NCBI GenBank assembly: GCA_028826165.1
Contig: JAPDFW010000103.1
Location: 124,001 to 188,000, forward strand
DNA length: 64,000 nt
Reading direction: 5' to 3'
Source of the DNA: Anaeramoeba ignava
Taxonomy: Eukaryota > Metamonada > Anaeramoebidae
Below are positions 23,073 through 35,355 of this stretch, piece after piece. Each line of letters opens with the position of its first letter. Position 1 is the stretch's first letter. The position numbers were made by a program, and so were the translations under genes. The notes beneath the pieces were generated by a model, which was not told where the DNA came from, made no database searches, and worked only from the letters and a program-made list of their open reading frames with translations.

Positions 23073-25801
23073 TTAAACAATCAAACAAAAACAACAAGAA
23101 TTTTGATTTTTCTTTTCTTTTTTAGATAATTCTTTTTGATTTAAATTTTCTTTTTCTTGTTTTTGAAGAAGAATTTGTTTTTTCAATTCCTTTTGTTTTT
23201 TATCACGTTTTTCAAATTCAAATTGAGCAATTAATTCAATACTTGGATCATGAAAAAGTTCCGATTTTTTTGAAAAAAGGGAATGTTGAGAAACACTTTC
23301 CTTCTGAGAACTAGTAGTGCCAAAAACGCCGTCCAAAATAGCGCGTTCTGTAGTTTGTTGTTGAGTTAAATCTGACTTTGTTTCTTCAAGACAGAAATTT
23401 GCCGGAGAAGAAAAATCATTCAAAGGCATTCCAGTATTTGGAGTTGAAATATGGCGAAAGGAAAAAAGACTTGGTTTGAGCTCGTCTTGGGAAGAAACTC
23501 TCTTGAGTCGAGGCGAATCAAGAATGCTTATTTTATGCGGATCCTTTTGCCGTTTTTTGTTTATTGTGATCCGATCACCCCAACTTTGTATCCTTCCTCG
23601 ACCCTTCTCTCTAATTTCCCCTAAGCTGTTTGTTCGCGGTATTTGATTCTCATGTGACTTATAAGGTCGCTCTTGGGGTCGTGCTTCTGGTAGTTGAATT
23701 TCGTTGATTTCAAGAAGAAATTGTTTTGTTGATTTTTTATTGATTTCCCGATTTTCATTTGTGTTTTCGCTGTTTATTTCATGTTAGTTTTGATCTTGAT
23801 AAATAATTTGGTTTTTATTTCTTACTTTGTGTTTGGTTCGTTTGGTTTTTCCCAGTCATACTTCTCTTCATAATTGAATTCTTGCTTGGCAAATAATCCT
23901 GCAAGAACGTTTCGGATCATATTGTAATCAGGCTCATCTTCGTATTTAAGGCCTAATTGAATTAGTTTCGTTTGATTAGTTTTCTTCCTATTGTTTTCCT
24001 CTTTGTTTTTGTTTTTGTTTTTTTACTTTGAATATGCTCCATTATTGTCGCAAATTCGTTTGGAAGATCTTTTACTATTTCCATTGTATTGTATTTTTTT
24101 TTTAAAAATCCAATTTGTTTTTGATCTTTTACTTTGCGCCATGGTAAGTTTCCTTTTAGAAATTCTATCATTACATAAAAGAACGACCACATATCATCTC
24201 TTCTGCTTAATTCCTTTTGAATTAATTTTTTGCAATTATTTCAATTATTTTTTTCAATTATTTTTTTCAATTATTTTTTTGCAATTATTTTTTTACAGTA
24301 TTATCATGTGAATTAATTGAAGCATATCGTGCAGTTCCTCTAAATCCAATTTTTTTACGAGGCTTTTCAATTAATTTTTAAATTTATTAATATTAATATT
24401 AAATTTTAATTTTAATATTAATTTTAATTTTGATTTATATTTTGATTTAAATTTTAATTTTTAATTTTAATTTAAATTTTAATTTTAATTTTAATTTTAA
24501 TTTTAATTTTAATTTTAATTTTAATTTTAATTGAAATAATCGTTTTCTTTTATTAATAATAAATAAAAGCTTTCTTTTGTTAATAATAAATAAAAGTTTT
24601 CTTTTGTTAATAATAAATAAAAGCTTTCTTTTATACTTTTCTTAATTCTCCTTCATGTGTAATATAACTTCTTGCAAGACCAAAATCAATTAAAACTAAA
24701 AATGTTTCGTTCTTATTTCTTATATTTTTTCGAATTACAAAATTTGACTTTTTTTGTTTAAAAATAATTTTAATTTAAATAATTTTTTTGTTATATTTTT
24801 TTGGAAAGAGAATTAATACAGGTTTAATATCTCGATGAACAAATCCAATTTTATGTAAAGATTCTATAGCATTCAACATCTAATATTAATTTTAATATTA
24901 ATTTTAATTTTAATTTTAATTTTAATTTTAATATTAATTTTAATTTTAATTTTAATTTTAATTTTAATTTTAATTTTAATTTTAATTTCAATTTTAATAT
25001 TAATTTTAATTTTAATTTTAATTTTAATTTTAATTTTAATTTTAATATTAATTTTAATTTTAATTTTAATTTTAATTTTAATTTTAATTTCTAAAATAAT
25101 TTTAGAAAAAAAAACATATACTTCAAGTCCTATTCTAATTGTTGTTGATAATGAGAATTTTTTAAGAGGATTTTTTTGTAATAATTGTGAAAGGTTTTGA
25201 CCAAGTAATTCCATAACAAGAAAAGTATAATCTTCATTTTTTCCACAATAAATAAATTCTGTAAAATATTTTGAAGCTAATTTTAATTTTGATTTTAATT
25301 TTATAAATGAATTTCAATTTAATTTTAATTTTAATTTTAATTTTAATTTTAATTTTAGTTTTAATTTTAATTTTAATTTTAAATTTAATTTTAATTTTAT
25401 AAATGAATTTCAATTTTAAATTTAATTTTAATTTTAATTTTAATTTTAATTTTAATTATAAATTTAATTTTAATTTTAATTTTGTAAATGAATTTTAATT
25501 TTAATTTTAATTTTAATTTTAATTTTCAATTTACGTTGAAGAAGTTTAAGAATTGCTATTTCAAGTTTAAGAGACTGTCTTTTTTGGTCAGATCTTTCAA
25601 ATTTTATTGCAACATCTTGACTTTTTAAATTATCTTTTGCTTTATAAATTTCACCTTTTTTTTTTTTGGAAAAATAAAAAAGCAAAAATAAGAAAAAGAA
25701 AAAAAAGAAAAAAGAAAAATAAAAATAAACAAACCAAACGTTCCATAACCAATTCTATTTAAAATTTTCCATCTATTTTCCAAAGTTGTACCAACAAGCA
25801 T
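23073..25801 (-). CDS. CK1-superfamily (TTBK-like) protein kinase with CaaX-like C-terminus
   Basis: Nine exons: 25735-25801, 25535-25654, 25122-25276, 24820-24879, 24637-24747, 24297-24362, 24027-24213, 23826-23952 and 23073-23769; 529 residues, every phase matching. Kinase motifs are complete: GYGTFG (18-23), VAIK Lys40, HRD 129-131, DFG from Asp155, and the CK1-type activation segment GTARYASIN (about 180-188). RRDDMWSFFYVMIEFLKGNLPW and the following LPWRKVKD segment resemble tau-tubulin kinases more than classical CK1. A roughly 230-residue Ser-rich tail ends CCFCLIV. CLIV is a CaaX form and the CC pair before it suits palmitoylation, so membrane attachment is likely, as in yeast YCK-type CK1. 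It is divergent with, and only 75 bp from, the ceramide synthase gene. Confidence 0.9.
24378..25534. repeat. TTTTAA-type repeats in kinase introns
   Basis: Three introns carry ATTTTA hexamer-like runs: about 24380-24535 (followed by three copies of a 32-bp TTAATAATAAATAAAAG unit to 24630), 24883-25095 and 25280-25525. Exons lie between them. Confidence 0.85.
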
Positions 25802-25876
25802 TTAATAAAAAAAAGGTGAACAAAAAAAAAATGAAAAAAAAATGAAAAAAAAAAAAAAACATTTTTCTTTTTGATT
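25802..25876. promoter_or_regulatory. Compact divergent promoter, kinase and ceramide synthase
   Basis: Only 75 bp separate the two start codons. On the minus strand the spacer reads as long T-runs with two CA interruptions eight to nine bases apart, the same element seen before many other genes here. Confidence 0.5.
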
Positions 25877-28800
25877 ATGAATTCTTCCCTAAATCAAGAA
25901 CCTTGGTATTATTCAATTATTTTCCATAAAGTTTCTGATGGAAAATATACTGTTGGTCTTCAAGATTTAATTACTGGTTTAATTTGTATTGCTATTGTTG
26001 CTTTACATCGTTTAATTTGTTATATGGTTATCTCTCCTTATCTTATTAGTAAATCAAAAAAGAAGGTTTCTCATAAATTTTATGAAAATTTTTATCTTTC
26101 TACTCATTATTTTCTTGCTATTGTTTTTGGGATTTGGGTTCTTCGTGATGTAAGTAATTTAATTTATTTTATTAATTTATTTAAAAAAAAAATTTTTTTT
26201 TTTTCTTTTGATTTAAAAAAAAATAATCATTATCTTATTTTATCTCCCTATTAATTTTAAATCAATTTTAAATTAATTTTATATTAATTTTATATTAATT
26301 TTATATTAATTTTAAATTAATTTTATATTAATTTTATATTAATTTTAAATCAATTTTATATCAATTTTAAATCAATTTTATATTAATTTTAAATCAATTT
26401 TAAATTAATTTTAAATCAATTTTAAATCAATTTTATATCAATTTTATATTAATTTTAAATCAATTTTATATTAATTTTATATTAATTTTATATTAATTTT
26501 ATATTAATTTTATATTAATTTTAAATCAATTTTAAATTAATTTTATATTAATTTATATTACTTTTATATTAATTTTATATTAATTTTAAATCAATTTTAT
26601 ATTAATTTTTATATTACTTTTTAAATCAATTTTTATATCAATTTTATATCAATTTTATATTACTTTTTATATTAATTTTTATATTAATTTTATATCAATT
26701 TTATATCAATTTTTATATCAATTTTAAATTAATTTTATATCAATTTTAAATCAATTTTAAATCAATTTTAAATTAATTTTATATCAATTTTAAATCAATT
26801 TTATATTAATTTTATATCAATTTTAAATCAATTTTAAATCAATTTTAAATTAATTTTATATCAATTTTAAATCAATTTTATATTAATTTTATATCAATTT
26901 TATATTAATTTTATATTAATTTTATATTAATTTTATATTAATTTTATATTAATTTTATATTAATTTTATATTAATTTTATATTAATTTTATATTAATTTT
27001 ATATCAATTTTATATCAATTTTAAATCAATTTTAAATTAATTTTTAAATCAATTTTATATTAATTTTTATATCAATTTTATATTAATTTTATATTAATTT
27101 TATATCAAATTTATATCAATTTTAAATTAATTTTAAATCAATTTTAAATCAATTTTAAATCAATTTTTAAATCAATTTTAAATCAATTTTATATCAATTT
27201 TATATTAATTTTATATTAATTTTAAATCAATTTTATATTAATTTTAAATTAATTTTTATATTAATTTTAAATCAATTTTATATTAATTTTATATTAATTT
27301 TATATCAATTTTAAATCAATTTTATATTAATTTTATATCAAATTTATATCAATTTTATATCAATTTTATATTAATTTTATATCAATTTTATATCAATTTT
27401 ATATTAATTTTATATTAATTTTAAATAAATTTTATATTAATTTTATATTAATTTTATATCAATTTTAAATTAATTTTATATTAATTTTAAATTAATTTTA
27501 TATCAATTTTATATCAATTTTAAATCAATTTTAAATCAATTTTTATATCAATTTTTATATTAATTTTATATTAATTTTTATATTAATTTTATATTAATTT
27601 TATAATTTTATATTATTTTTATATCAATTTTATATTAATTTTATATCAATTTTATATTAATTTTAAATTAATTTTAAATCAATTTTAAATCAATTTTATA
27701 TTAATTTTATATCAATTTTATATCAATTTTATATCAATTTTATATTAATTTTAAATCAATTTTATATTAATTTTATATCAATTTTATATTAATTTTATAT
27801 CAATTTTAAATCAATTTTAAATCAATTTTAAATTAATTTTAAATCAATTTTATATTAATTTTAAATCAATTTTAAATCAATTTTATATTAATTTTATATT
27901 AATTTTAAATCAATTTTAAATCAATTTTATATCAATTTTATATTAATTTTATATCAATTTTATATTAATTTTATATCAATTTTAAATCAATTTTAAATTA
28001 ATTTTATATTAATTTTAAATTAATTTTATATTAATTTTAAATTAATTTTAAATCAATTTTAAATCAATTTTAAATCAATTTTAAATCAATTTTATATCAA
28101 TTTTATATCAATTTTATATCAATTTTATATCAATTTTAAATCAATTTTAATTCAATTTTATATCAATTTTTTATTTAAATTTAATTCAAAATAGAAACTT
28201 TGGTTTAAATACCTTTTTGCTCCTTGGACTGATAGAACCAATTTATGGATTTCAGATGGTGAATTATTTCCGTAAAATTTACTTTCATTTATCTTAATTT
28301 AATTGATTATCTTATTATAAAAATATATATAAAAATAAAAATAAAAATAAAAATTATAAAAGTCCTGATATTAAATTATTCTACATTTGGCAACTTGCTT
28401 TTTATATTGTTGATCTTCCATTTGCTACTCAAGAACAAAAAGTATTTGATCTTTAAAAAAAATGATTTAAAAGAAAATGATTAAAAAATTGTTCTTATTT
28501 CTTTGTTTATAAAATTTTAACAAAATCTCATGCTTAGCAACCATTAATTATGCTTTTACATCATCTCACAACAATAACTTTAGTTGGTTCTTCTTTTTAT
28601 ACAATGTAAAAAATTTATTTTGATATTTTTTGATAATTTTTTGATATTTTTTGATATTTAATTTTTTGAAATAAAATCTATTAGTCATTATCAAATTGGA
28701 ACTCTTCTTTTAACTCTTCATGATATCTCAGATGTCTTTTTATACTCAGCAAAAACATTTGGTTATGTCGACCTTAATACGTTCAAAGATATTTCCTTTG

Positions 28801-29105
28801 TGTTTTTTACAACAACATTTTTCTACTTCAGATTAATCATTTTACCAATTTTGGATTATAGTTCAGCAGTTGAATATAAAGGAAGATCAGGATTTTTTGG
28901 AGACTTTGTTATGGGACCAATTTTAATCACAATTCTTGTTATTTTACACATAAATTGGTTTTGGCTCATCTTGAAAATTATATATCAAATAGTAACCCAT
29001 TCAAAATTAACTGATATTAGAAGTGATTCAGAAGTTGAAGATGGAGAACCAGTAAAACATCACCAAAAACCTGATGATGCAGATGATTTAAGAAAAAGAA
29101 AATAG
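25877..29105 (+). CDS. LAG1: Ceramide synthase (LAG1/TLC domain)
   Basis: Exons 25877-26149, 28195-28271, 28363-28441, 28538-28605 and 28685-29105; 305 residues, phases consistent. It is a multi-pass ER membrane protein. The Lag1p motif is present: HH (about 151-152) in MLLHHLTTITLVGSSF, then IGTLLLTLHDISDVFLYSAK with the HD pair at about 178-179, followed by an aromatic-rich helix. It should N-acylate sphingoid bases to (dihydro)ceramide at the ER. The C-terminal tail is acidic and then basic (SDSEVEDGEP..RKRK), a likely regulatory or ER-retention tail. The length is slightly short for the family. Intron 1 is about 2.0 kb of satellite. The stop is TAG. Confidence 0.9.
26255..28170. repeat. 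1.9-kb intronic satellite (ATTTTATATTA/ATTTTAAATCA)n
   Basis: Continuous 10-12 bp units alternating TATATTA, TATATCA, AAATTA and AAATCA fill intron 1 of the ceramide synthase gene. Confidence 0.97.
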
Positions 29106-29420
29106 ATTAGAACTCATTTTTATTCTATTCCATTTCATTTTCTAATTATCCAATTATTTTCCTTTTTTTTTATTCTATTCCATTTAATTTTCTAATTATT
29201 CTAATTATTCTAATTATCTTCTAATTATCCAATTATTTTCCTCTTTTTTTTTATTCCATTTAATTTTCTAATTTTTCTAATTTTTCTAATTATTTTCTAA
29301 TTATCCAATTATTTTCCTCTTTTTTATTCCATTTAATTTTCTAATTTTTCTAATTTTCTAATTATTTTCTTTTTCCTTCTCAATTCCAATAAAAATCTAA
29401 AATCATCATTTCTTTTTTTT
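29106..29420. other. Convergent intergenic spacer with short repeats
   Basis: Imperfect copies of CCATTTAATTTTCTAATT separated by TTTTTATTC units lie between the convergent ceramide synthase gene and the next minus-strand gene. Terminators are expected on both strands; no gene is seen. Confidence 0.7.
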
Positions 29421-30314
29421 TTAATTATTAAAACATTCTTTAGTTTCATTATGTTTTTCAACCAAAAAAAGTAAATCAGATTCAAATTCTTTTTTTTCAA
29501 ATATTAAATTAGATGTATTTAAAAAATTTTGGATTAATTTAAGCAATGAACAAATAATAAGATGTTTTTGTGTTTTATTTTCAATTTCTTCAATAAATTC
29601 TCTATCAATTTCAAATGGATTTTTTTGATTTGGAAACATTTTTTGGATAATTTCACAAAAAATTTCTTGAAAATTTTTCAAGGAAATTTCCCAATCTTGT
29701 GTTGAATTAAGTTCCAATGGAAAATCTGGATTAGATAAATTTGTAATAAGTTTTTCGTGATGATTTCTCAACTAATGAATAAAATGAAGAAAAAAAATTT
29801 AGAAAAAAATGAGTTTTTTTTTTCGGTTAAAAATTTGTTTTTTACCCAAATATATGGTTTAGTTGTTTTTGAATAAAAAGCAATTAAAAAAACAATATGA
29901 TTAAGATTATTTTGTTCTTTTCCAGTTTTAATAATAATATTTTCAAGATCTCCATTTTGAATCTAAATTTAATAATAATTTTTTAATTTTTTATTTATAA
30001 TTATAATTATAATTATAATTATTAAATTATATTGTATTACTTCTTTTGAACTAGAAATTGGATGAATTGGTCCTTTTTTTAATTGAAATAATGGAAATTT
30101 TTCATCATTTAAATTAATATTTTTGATAATTAATAAAAGTTCTTCTTCACTTCTTAAAAATGTTTGAAAATATTTTAATCCTTTTAAAAAACCAAAATCA
30201 TGTAATTGTTTTTTAAATGATTTATAATTTTGCTAAAAGGTTTTAATTATTGAATTTAATTTGATAATTTTTTAATCCAATTTTTTAATTTCAATATAAA
30301 ATTTTTTTTACCAT
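29421..30314 (-). CDS. Hypothetical protein; start codon alone in first coding exon
   Basis: Coding exons are 30312-30314 (ATG only), 30041-30232, 29846-29962 and 29421-29771; 220 residues. After the ATG the donor GTAAAA follows at once. The acceptor at 30233-30234 continues QNYKSFKKQLHDFGFLKG in phase 0, and all later junctions are phase 0. The protein looks soluble and mostly helical, rich in Lys/Glu/Leu/Ile, with no motif I recognise. It is divergent with SEC24, 120 bp away. An alternative is that translation starts in an unseen upstream exon, but the T-rich CA element typical of local promoters lies directly upstream, which supports this start. Confidence 0.65.
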
Positions 30315-30434
30315 TTTTTTTTTAAACAAAAAAAATAAAAATAAAAAAAATTTTTTCATTTTTTTTCTTTTTGAAAATTCTTTTTTCTTTTACAATTTGA
30401 ATTATAAATTTTTTATTTTTTTAAAAAAAAAAAC
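30315..30434. promoter_or_regulatory. Divergent promoter, hypothetical gene and SEC24
   Basis: This 120-bp spacer holds T-runs with CATTTTTTTTC (30357-30369) and a CTTTTTTCTTTTAC tract. It must drive transcription in both directions. Confidence 0.45.
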
Positions 30435-33400
30435 ATGAATCAACAAAATTCTATTTTCCCAAATCAAAATATATTAAATGAAACCAATTTACAATTTGTT
30501 GGAACACAACCAAAACCACAAAATCAAGAAATTAAACAATTTCGTAAAAAAAAATTTTTTTATTCAAAACTCAAAACTTAAAAAAAAATTTAAAACAAAT
30601 TCAAAACAAATTCAAAACAAATTCAAAACAAATTCAAAACTTAAAACAAATTCAAAACTTAAAACAAATTCAAAACTTAAAACAAATTCAAAACAAATTT
30701 AAAACAAATTTAAAACAAATTCAAAACAAATTCAAAACAAATTCAAAATTAATTCAAAACAAATTTAAAACAAATTCAAAATTAATTCAAAACTTAAAAC
30801 TAATTCGAAACTAATTCAAAATTTAAAACAAATTCAAAACAAATTCAAAACAAATTCAAAATTAATTCAAAACTAATTTAAAACAAATTTAAAACAAATT
30901 TAAAACAAATTCAAAACTTAAAACAAATTTAAAACAAATTCAAAATTTAAAACTAATTCAAAACAAATTCAAAACAAATTCAAAACAAATTCAAAACAAT
31001 TTAAAACAAATTCAAAACAAATTCAAAATTAATTCAAAACTTAAAACTAATTCAAAATTAATTCAAAACAAATTTAAAACAAATTTAAAACAAATTCAAA
31101 ACAAATTCAAAACAAATTCAAAACAAATTCAAAACTTAAAACAAATTCAAAACTTAAAACAAATTCAAAACTTAAAACAAATTTAAAACTAATTCAAAAC
31201 AAATTCAAAATTTAAAACATTCAAAATTCAAAACAAATTCAAAACATTTAAAACAAATTCAAAACTTAAAAAAAAATTTAAAACAAATTCAAAACTTAAA
31301 ACAAATTCAAAACTTAAAACAAATTCAAAACTTAAAACAAATTCAAAACAAATTCAAAACAAATTCAAAACTAATTCAAAACAAATTTAAAACAAATTCA
31401 AAACAAATTCAAAACTAATTCAAAACAAATTTAAAACAAATTCAAAACTTAAAACAAATTCAAAACTTAAAAAAAAATTTAAAACAAATTCAAAATTAAT
31501 TCAAAACAAATTTAAAACAAATTCAAAACTTAAAACTAATTCAAAACAAATTTAAAATTAATTCAAAACAAATTCAAAACTTATTTAAAACAAATTTAAA
31601 ACAAATTCAAAAAAAATTCAAAACAAATTTTATTTAAAACTAATTTTATTTAAAATTTAAAACAGAATTTTCAACTGAAAATAAAAATATTGAAATTAAA
31701 GATTGTAGCGAAGAATATATTAGTTTAACAACAAATTTAGTACCACAATCTCAATCAACTATTGAACAAAGTAAAATACCATTTGGTTTAACAGTTACAC
31801 CTTTTGCAGAAAAAAAAGAAAATAATTTACTTCCTGTAATTAAAATTAAAATTAAAATTAAAATTAAAATTAAAATTAAAATTAAAATTAAAATTAAATT
31901 AAAATTAAAATTAAAATTAAAATTAAAATTAAAATTAAAATTAAAATTCATTTATAAAATTAAAATTCATTTATAAATTTAAAACTAAAATTAAAAACTA
32001 AAATGAAAATTATGCTTTTATAGCCAGTTCCAACTGTTCAATTTTTAAATTTTTCAGTACCAAGATGCAAAAGTTGTCATGGATACATTAATCCATATGT
32101 AAAATTTACAAACAACGGAAATAATTGGATCTGCAATATTTGCAACGTAATCAACATAACACCAAAACAATACTATTCACCACTTGACAAAGGAGGTTTA
32201 AGGGCTGATATAGACAAACGAGAAGAATTAGTTAATCCAGTAGTTGAATTTTCAGTAGGAAAAGAATATTGCAGTCATATACCACTTCCACCTGGGTATT
32301 TCTTTGTTATCAATGTTAGCAAGTTTTCTATCGCATCAGGATTTCTTCAAACAGCTGTGCAATCCATTAAATATGTTCTTGAAAATGAGCTTCTTCATGG
32401 ATCAAAAACTAAACGTGTTGGAATTATGACTTTTAATTCATCTCTTCATTTTTATAATCTTAATCCTAAGCTTTCTGAACCTCAAATGGTCGTTCTTCCT
32501 GATATTGATGATATTTTTCCTCCTTCTCTTAATGATTTTTTTGTTCCTCTTGTTGATTCTTATTCTTTGTTTATTAATCTTCTTGATAGACTTCCTACTA
32601 TTTTTAAAGATTCTTCTGATTCTGAATCTGCTTTATCTTCCGCTTTACAAACTGCTTTTAAATTGATGGTAAAATTCAAAATTAAATTTATAATATAAAT
32701 TAAAATTAAAATTAAAATTAAATTTATAATTAAAATTCATTTATAAAATTAAAATTCATTTATAAAATTAAAATTAAAATTAAAATTAAAATTAAAATTA
32801 ATATTAAAATTAAAATTAATTTATAAAATTAAAATTAAAATTAAAATTAAAATTAAAATTAAAATTTATATTATAAATTAAAATTCAAAATTCATTTTAA
32901 AATTAAAATTAAAATTAAAATTCAAATTAAAATTCATTTATAAAATTAAAATTCAAATTAAAATTAAAATTAAAATTAAAATTAAAATTAAAATTAAAAT
33001 TCATTTATAAAATTAAAATTAAAATTAATAAATTTAAAATAAAAAGAGTTCTTATGGAGGAAAAATGATTGTATTTCAACACGGTTTACCAACATTAACA
33101 TCACATAAACTTGCAAATCGAGCAGCACAAAAAATAATGAATTTAGAATTACTTTTAAAACCAGCAGATGAAACAGCATTTTATCAAAACTTTGCAATAT
33201 CATGCGTTAGACAACAAATATCTATTTATTTATTCTTATTTTCTAATGGATATTCAGATGTTTCAACATTAAAAATAATAACAGATAATACAGCAGGAAA
33301 ACTTTATTATTATAATAATTATCATGATCAAAATATTTTACAAAAAAATCAATTTTATCATCAACTTAAAAATATCCTCACTATTTATACAAGTTGGGAA

Positions 33401-35104
33401 GCTGTTCTTAGAACTCGTTTTTCTACTGGTTTATCAATCTCAAAATTTTATGGAAATTTTTATTTAACTTCAACAGATCTTTTACAACTTCCAAATCTTA
33501 CTCAACAAGATACTTTTGCTTTTGATTTGAAACTTGATGCTTCTTTATTTAGATCAAAAATAATATATCTTCAATCTGCAATTTTGTAAAATTAAAATTA
33601 AAATTAAAATTAAAATTAAAATTAAAATTAAAATTAAAATTAAAATTAAAATTAAAATTAAAATTAAAATTAAAATTAAAATTAAAATTAAAATCAAAAT
33701 TAAAATTAAAATTAAAATTAAAATCAAAATTAAAATTAAAATTAAAATTTAAAATTAAAATTAAAATTAAAATTAAAATTAAAATTAAAATTAAAATTAA
33801 AATTAAAATTAAAATTAAAATTAAAATTAAAATTAAAATCAAAATAGATATTCAAATAGTAATCGACAAAGAACAATTAGAGTAATTAATTCTCGAAAAA
33901 ATTTTGCACAATCAATACAAGAATTATTCGATTCAGTTAATATAGACACATTAATGAATATACTTTTAAAAAGATGTAAGAGAGAAAAACAAAGAAATTA
34001 ATTCAAAATATTATAATTATATTTATTATTAATTCTTCTTTCAAAACAATTATTTTTATAATAGCAATTTATCTTGTACCTCGAGTTGAAATCAAAAAAA
34101 TAAAAGATGTTTTAATCAATTCATGCGCACAAATTATAAAATCATGGAAATTATTATCAAATCCAAATTTCCAAATAAATCCTACAAATACTCCAGTTCA
34201 ATCATCTGAAATTAGTCTTCCAAATTCTCTTCAATTATTTCCTTTATTAATTTTTGGAGTTTATAAAGTATTGAATTTTGAATTGATTTTTTTAATTGAT
34301 TTTTTTTAATTGATTTTTTTTAATTGATTTTTTTAATTGAATTTTTTTAGTCTGGAATTTTGAATTGGGGATCAGTTATAAATCCTGATGAGATGGCTTT
34401 CCAACTTCATTTAATGAATAATGCATCAAATACACAAGTTTCTGCTTATATTTATCCACATTTATATCCTATTCATAATTTACCATCAAATGTAGATATA
34501 AATATAAATATAAATTTAAATATAAATATAATTTAATTATAAATTTAAATATAAATATAATTTAATTATAAATATAAATATAATTTAAATATAAATATAA
34601 ATATAATTATAAATATAAATATAAATTTAAATATAAATATAAATTTAAATATAATTATAAATATAATTATAAATATAATTTAATTTATTTAAAAATTAGT
34701 GCGGAATTTTAAAAGAAGGAATTATTGAATTTCCACAAAGAATTTCACTTTCATTTCAAAATTTTTCAACAAATGGAATTTATTTACTTACAAATGGAGT
34801 ATTTATCTATATTTGGATTGGAAATAATGCAAATGAACAAGAAATCAATGAATTATTTTCAAAAGAAGAAAATTCAAGAAATCAAAATGAAATTTATTTA
34901 AAAAAATTAGAAAATGATTATAATAAAAGAATTTGGACATTAATTGTTGAACTTGAAAGAATTTTTGAAAATCATTTACCAATTAAAATTATAACAGAAA
35001 ATAATTCAATAGAATTACAACGTTATTTAATTGAAGATAAAAGTCATGATTTATTAAGTTATTCTGAATTTTATCATCATTTAATTCATCAAAGCAATTT
35101 TTAA
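30435..35104 (+). CDS. SEC24: SEC24, COPII cargo-binding coat subunit
   Basis: Exons 30435-30543, 31666-31835, 32024-32668, 33047-33585, 33848-33975, 34065-34267, 34351-34491 and 34700-35104; 779 residues, all phases matching. A short N-terminus is followed by the SEC24 entry motif IPFGLTVTPF, then a zinc finger (Cys at about 108, 111, 130 and 133), then a vWA-like trunk (GYFFVINVSKFSIASGF.. GIMTFNSSLHFYNL), then beta-sandwich and helical domains and a C-terminal gelsolin-like domain (GVFIYIWIGNNANEQEI). With SEC23 it forms the inner COPII coat at ER exit sites and selects cargo. The N-terminal disordered region is much shorter than in most eukaryotes. Four of the introns contain satellite-like repeats. 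Confidence 0.93.
30544..31650. repeat. Intronic satellite (AAAACAAATTC)n, SEC24 intron 1
   Basis: About 1.1 kb of 11-bp AAAACAAATTC units, with AAAACTTAAAAC and AAAATTAATTC variants. Confidence 0.95.
31840..31985. repeat. (AAAATT)n in SEC24 intron 2
   Basis: Hexamer AAAATT run ending in ATTCATTTATAAAATT. Confidence 0.9.
32669..33846. repeat. (AAAATT)n repeats in SEC24 introns 3 and 4
   Basis: Intron 3 (32669-33046) and intron 4 (33586-33847) are AAAATT hexamers, with TTCATTTATAAAATT interspersed in the first and a nearly pure run in the second. Exon 4 (33047-33585) lies between them. Confidence 0.9.
34492..34680. repeat. (AAATAT)n in SEC24 intron 7
   Basis: ATAAATATAAAT hexamer array between the exons ending NLPSN and starting CGILKEG. 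Confidence 0.9.
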
Positions 35105-35355
35105 AATTTTTTTTTCATTTTTTTCATTTTTTTCATTTTTTTTCCCTTTTCTTTTTTAAAAAAAAAAACAATAACTCTATTATTGAATTCAAAATAAATT
35201 TCTTCATAAACTCAAAATTAAAATTAATTCAAAAAAAAAATGTCAAAGTCGTTTTGTTATTTTTTATTCTTTTCTTAAAAAAAAATTTAAAATTATTTTT
35301 CAATTTACTTTAATTCTTTTTACAACAAAAAACAAACAAAACAAAATTTCTTTCA
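35105..35355 (+). promoter_or_regulatory. T-rich CA element and spacer before the Asn/Gln-rich gene
   Basis: The spacer begins with T-runs broken by CA at seven- to eight-base intervals (35108-35150). The rest is A- and T-rich with no coding signal. Confidence 0.4.
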
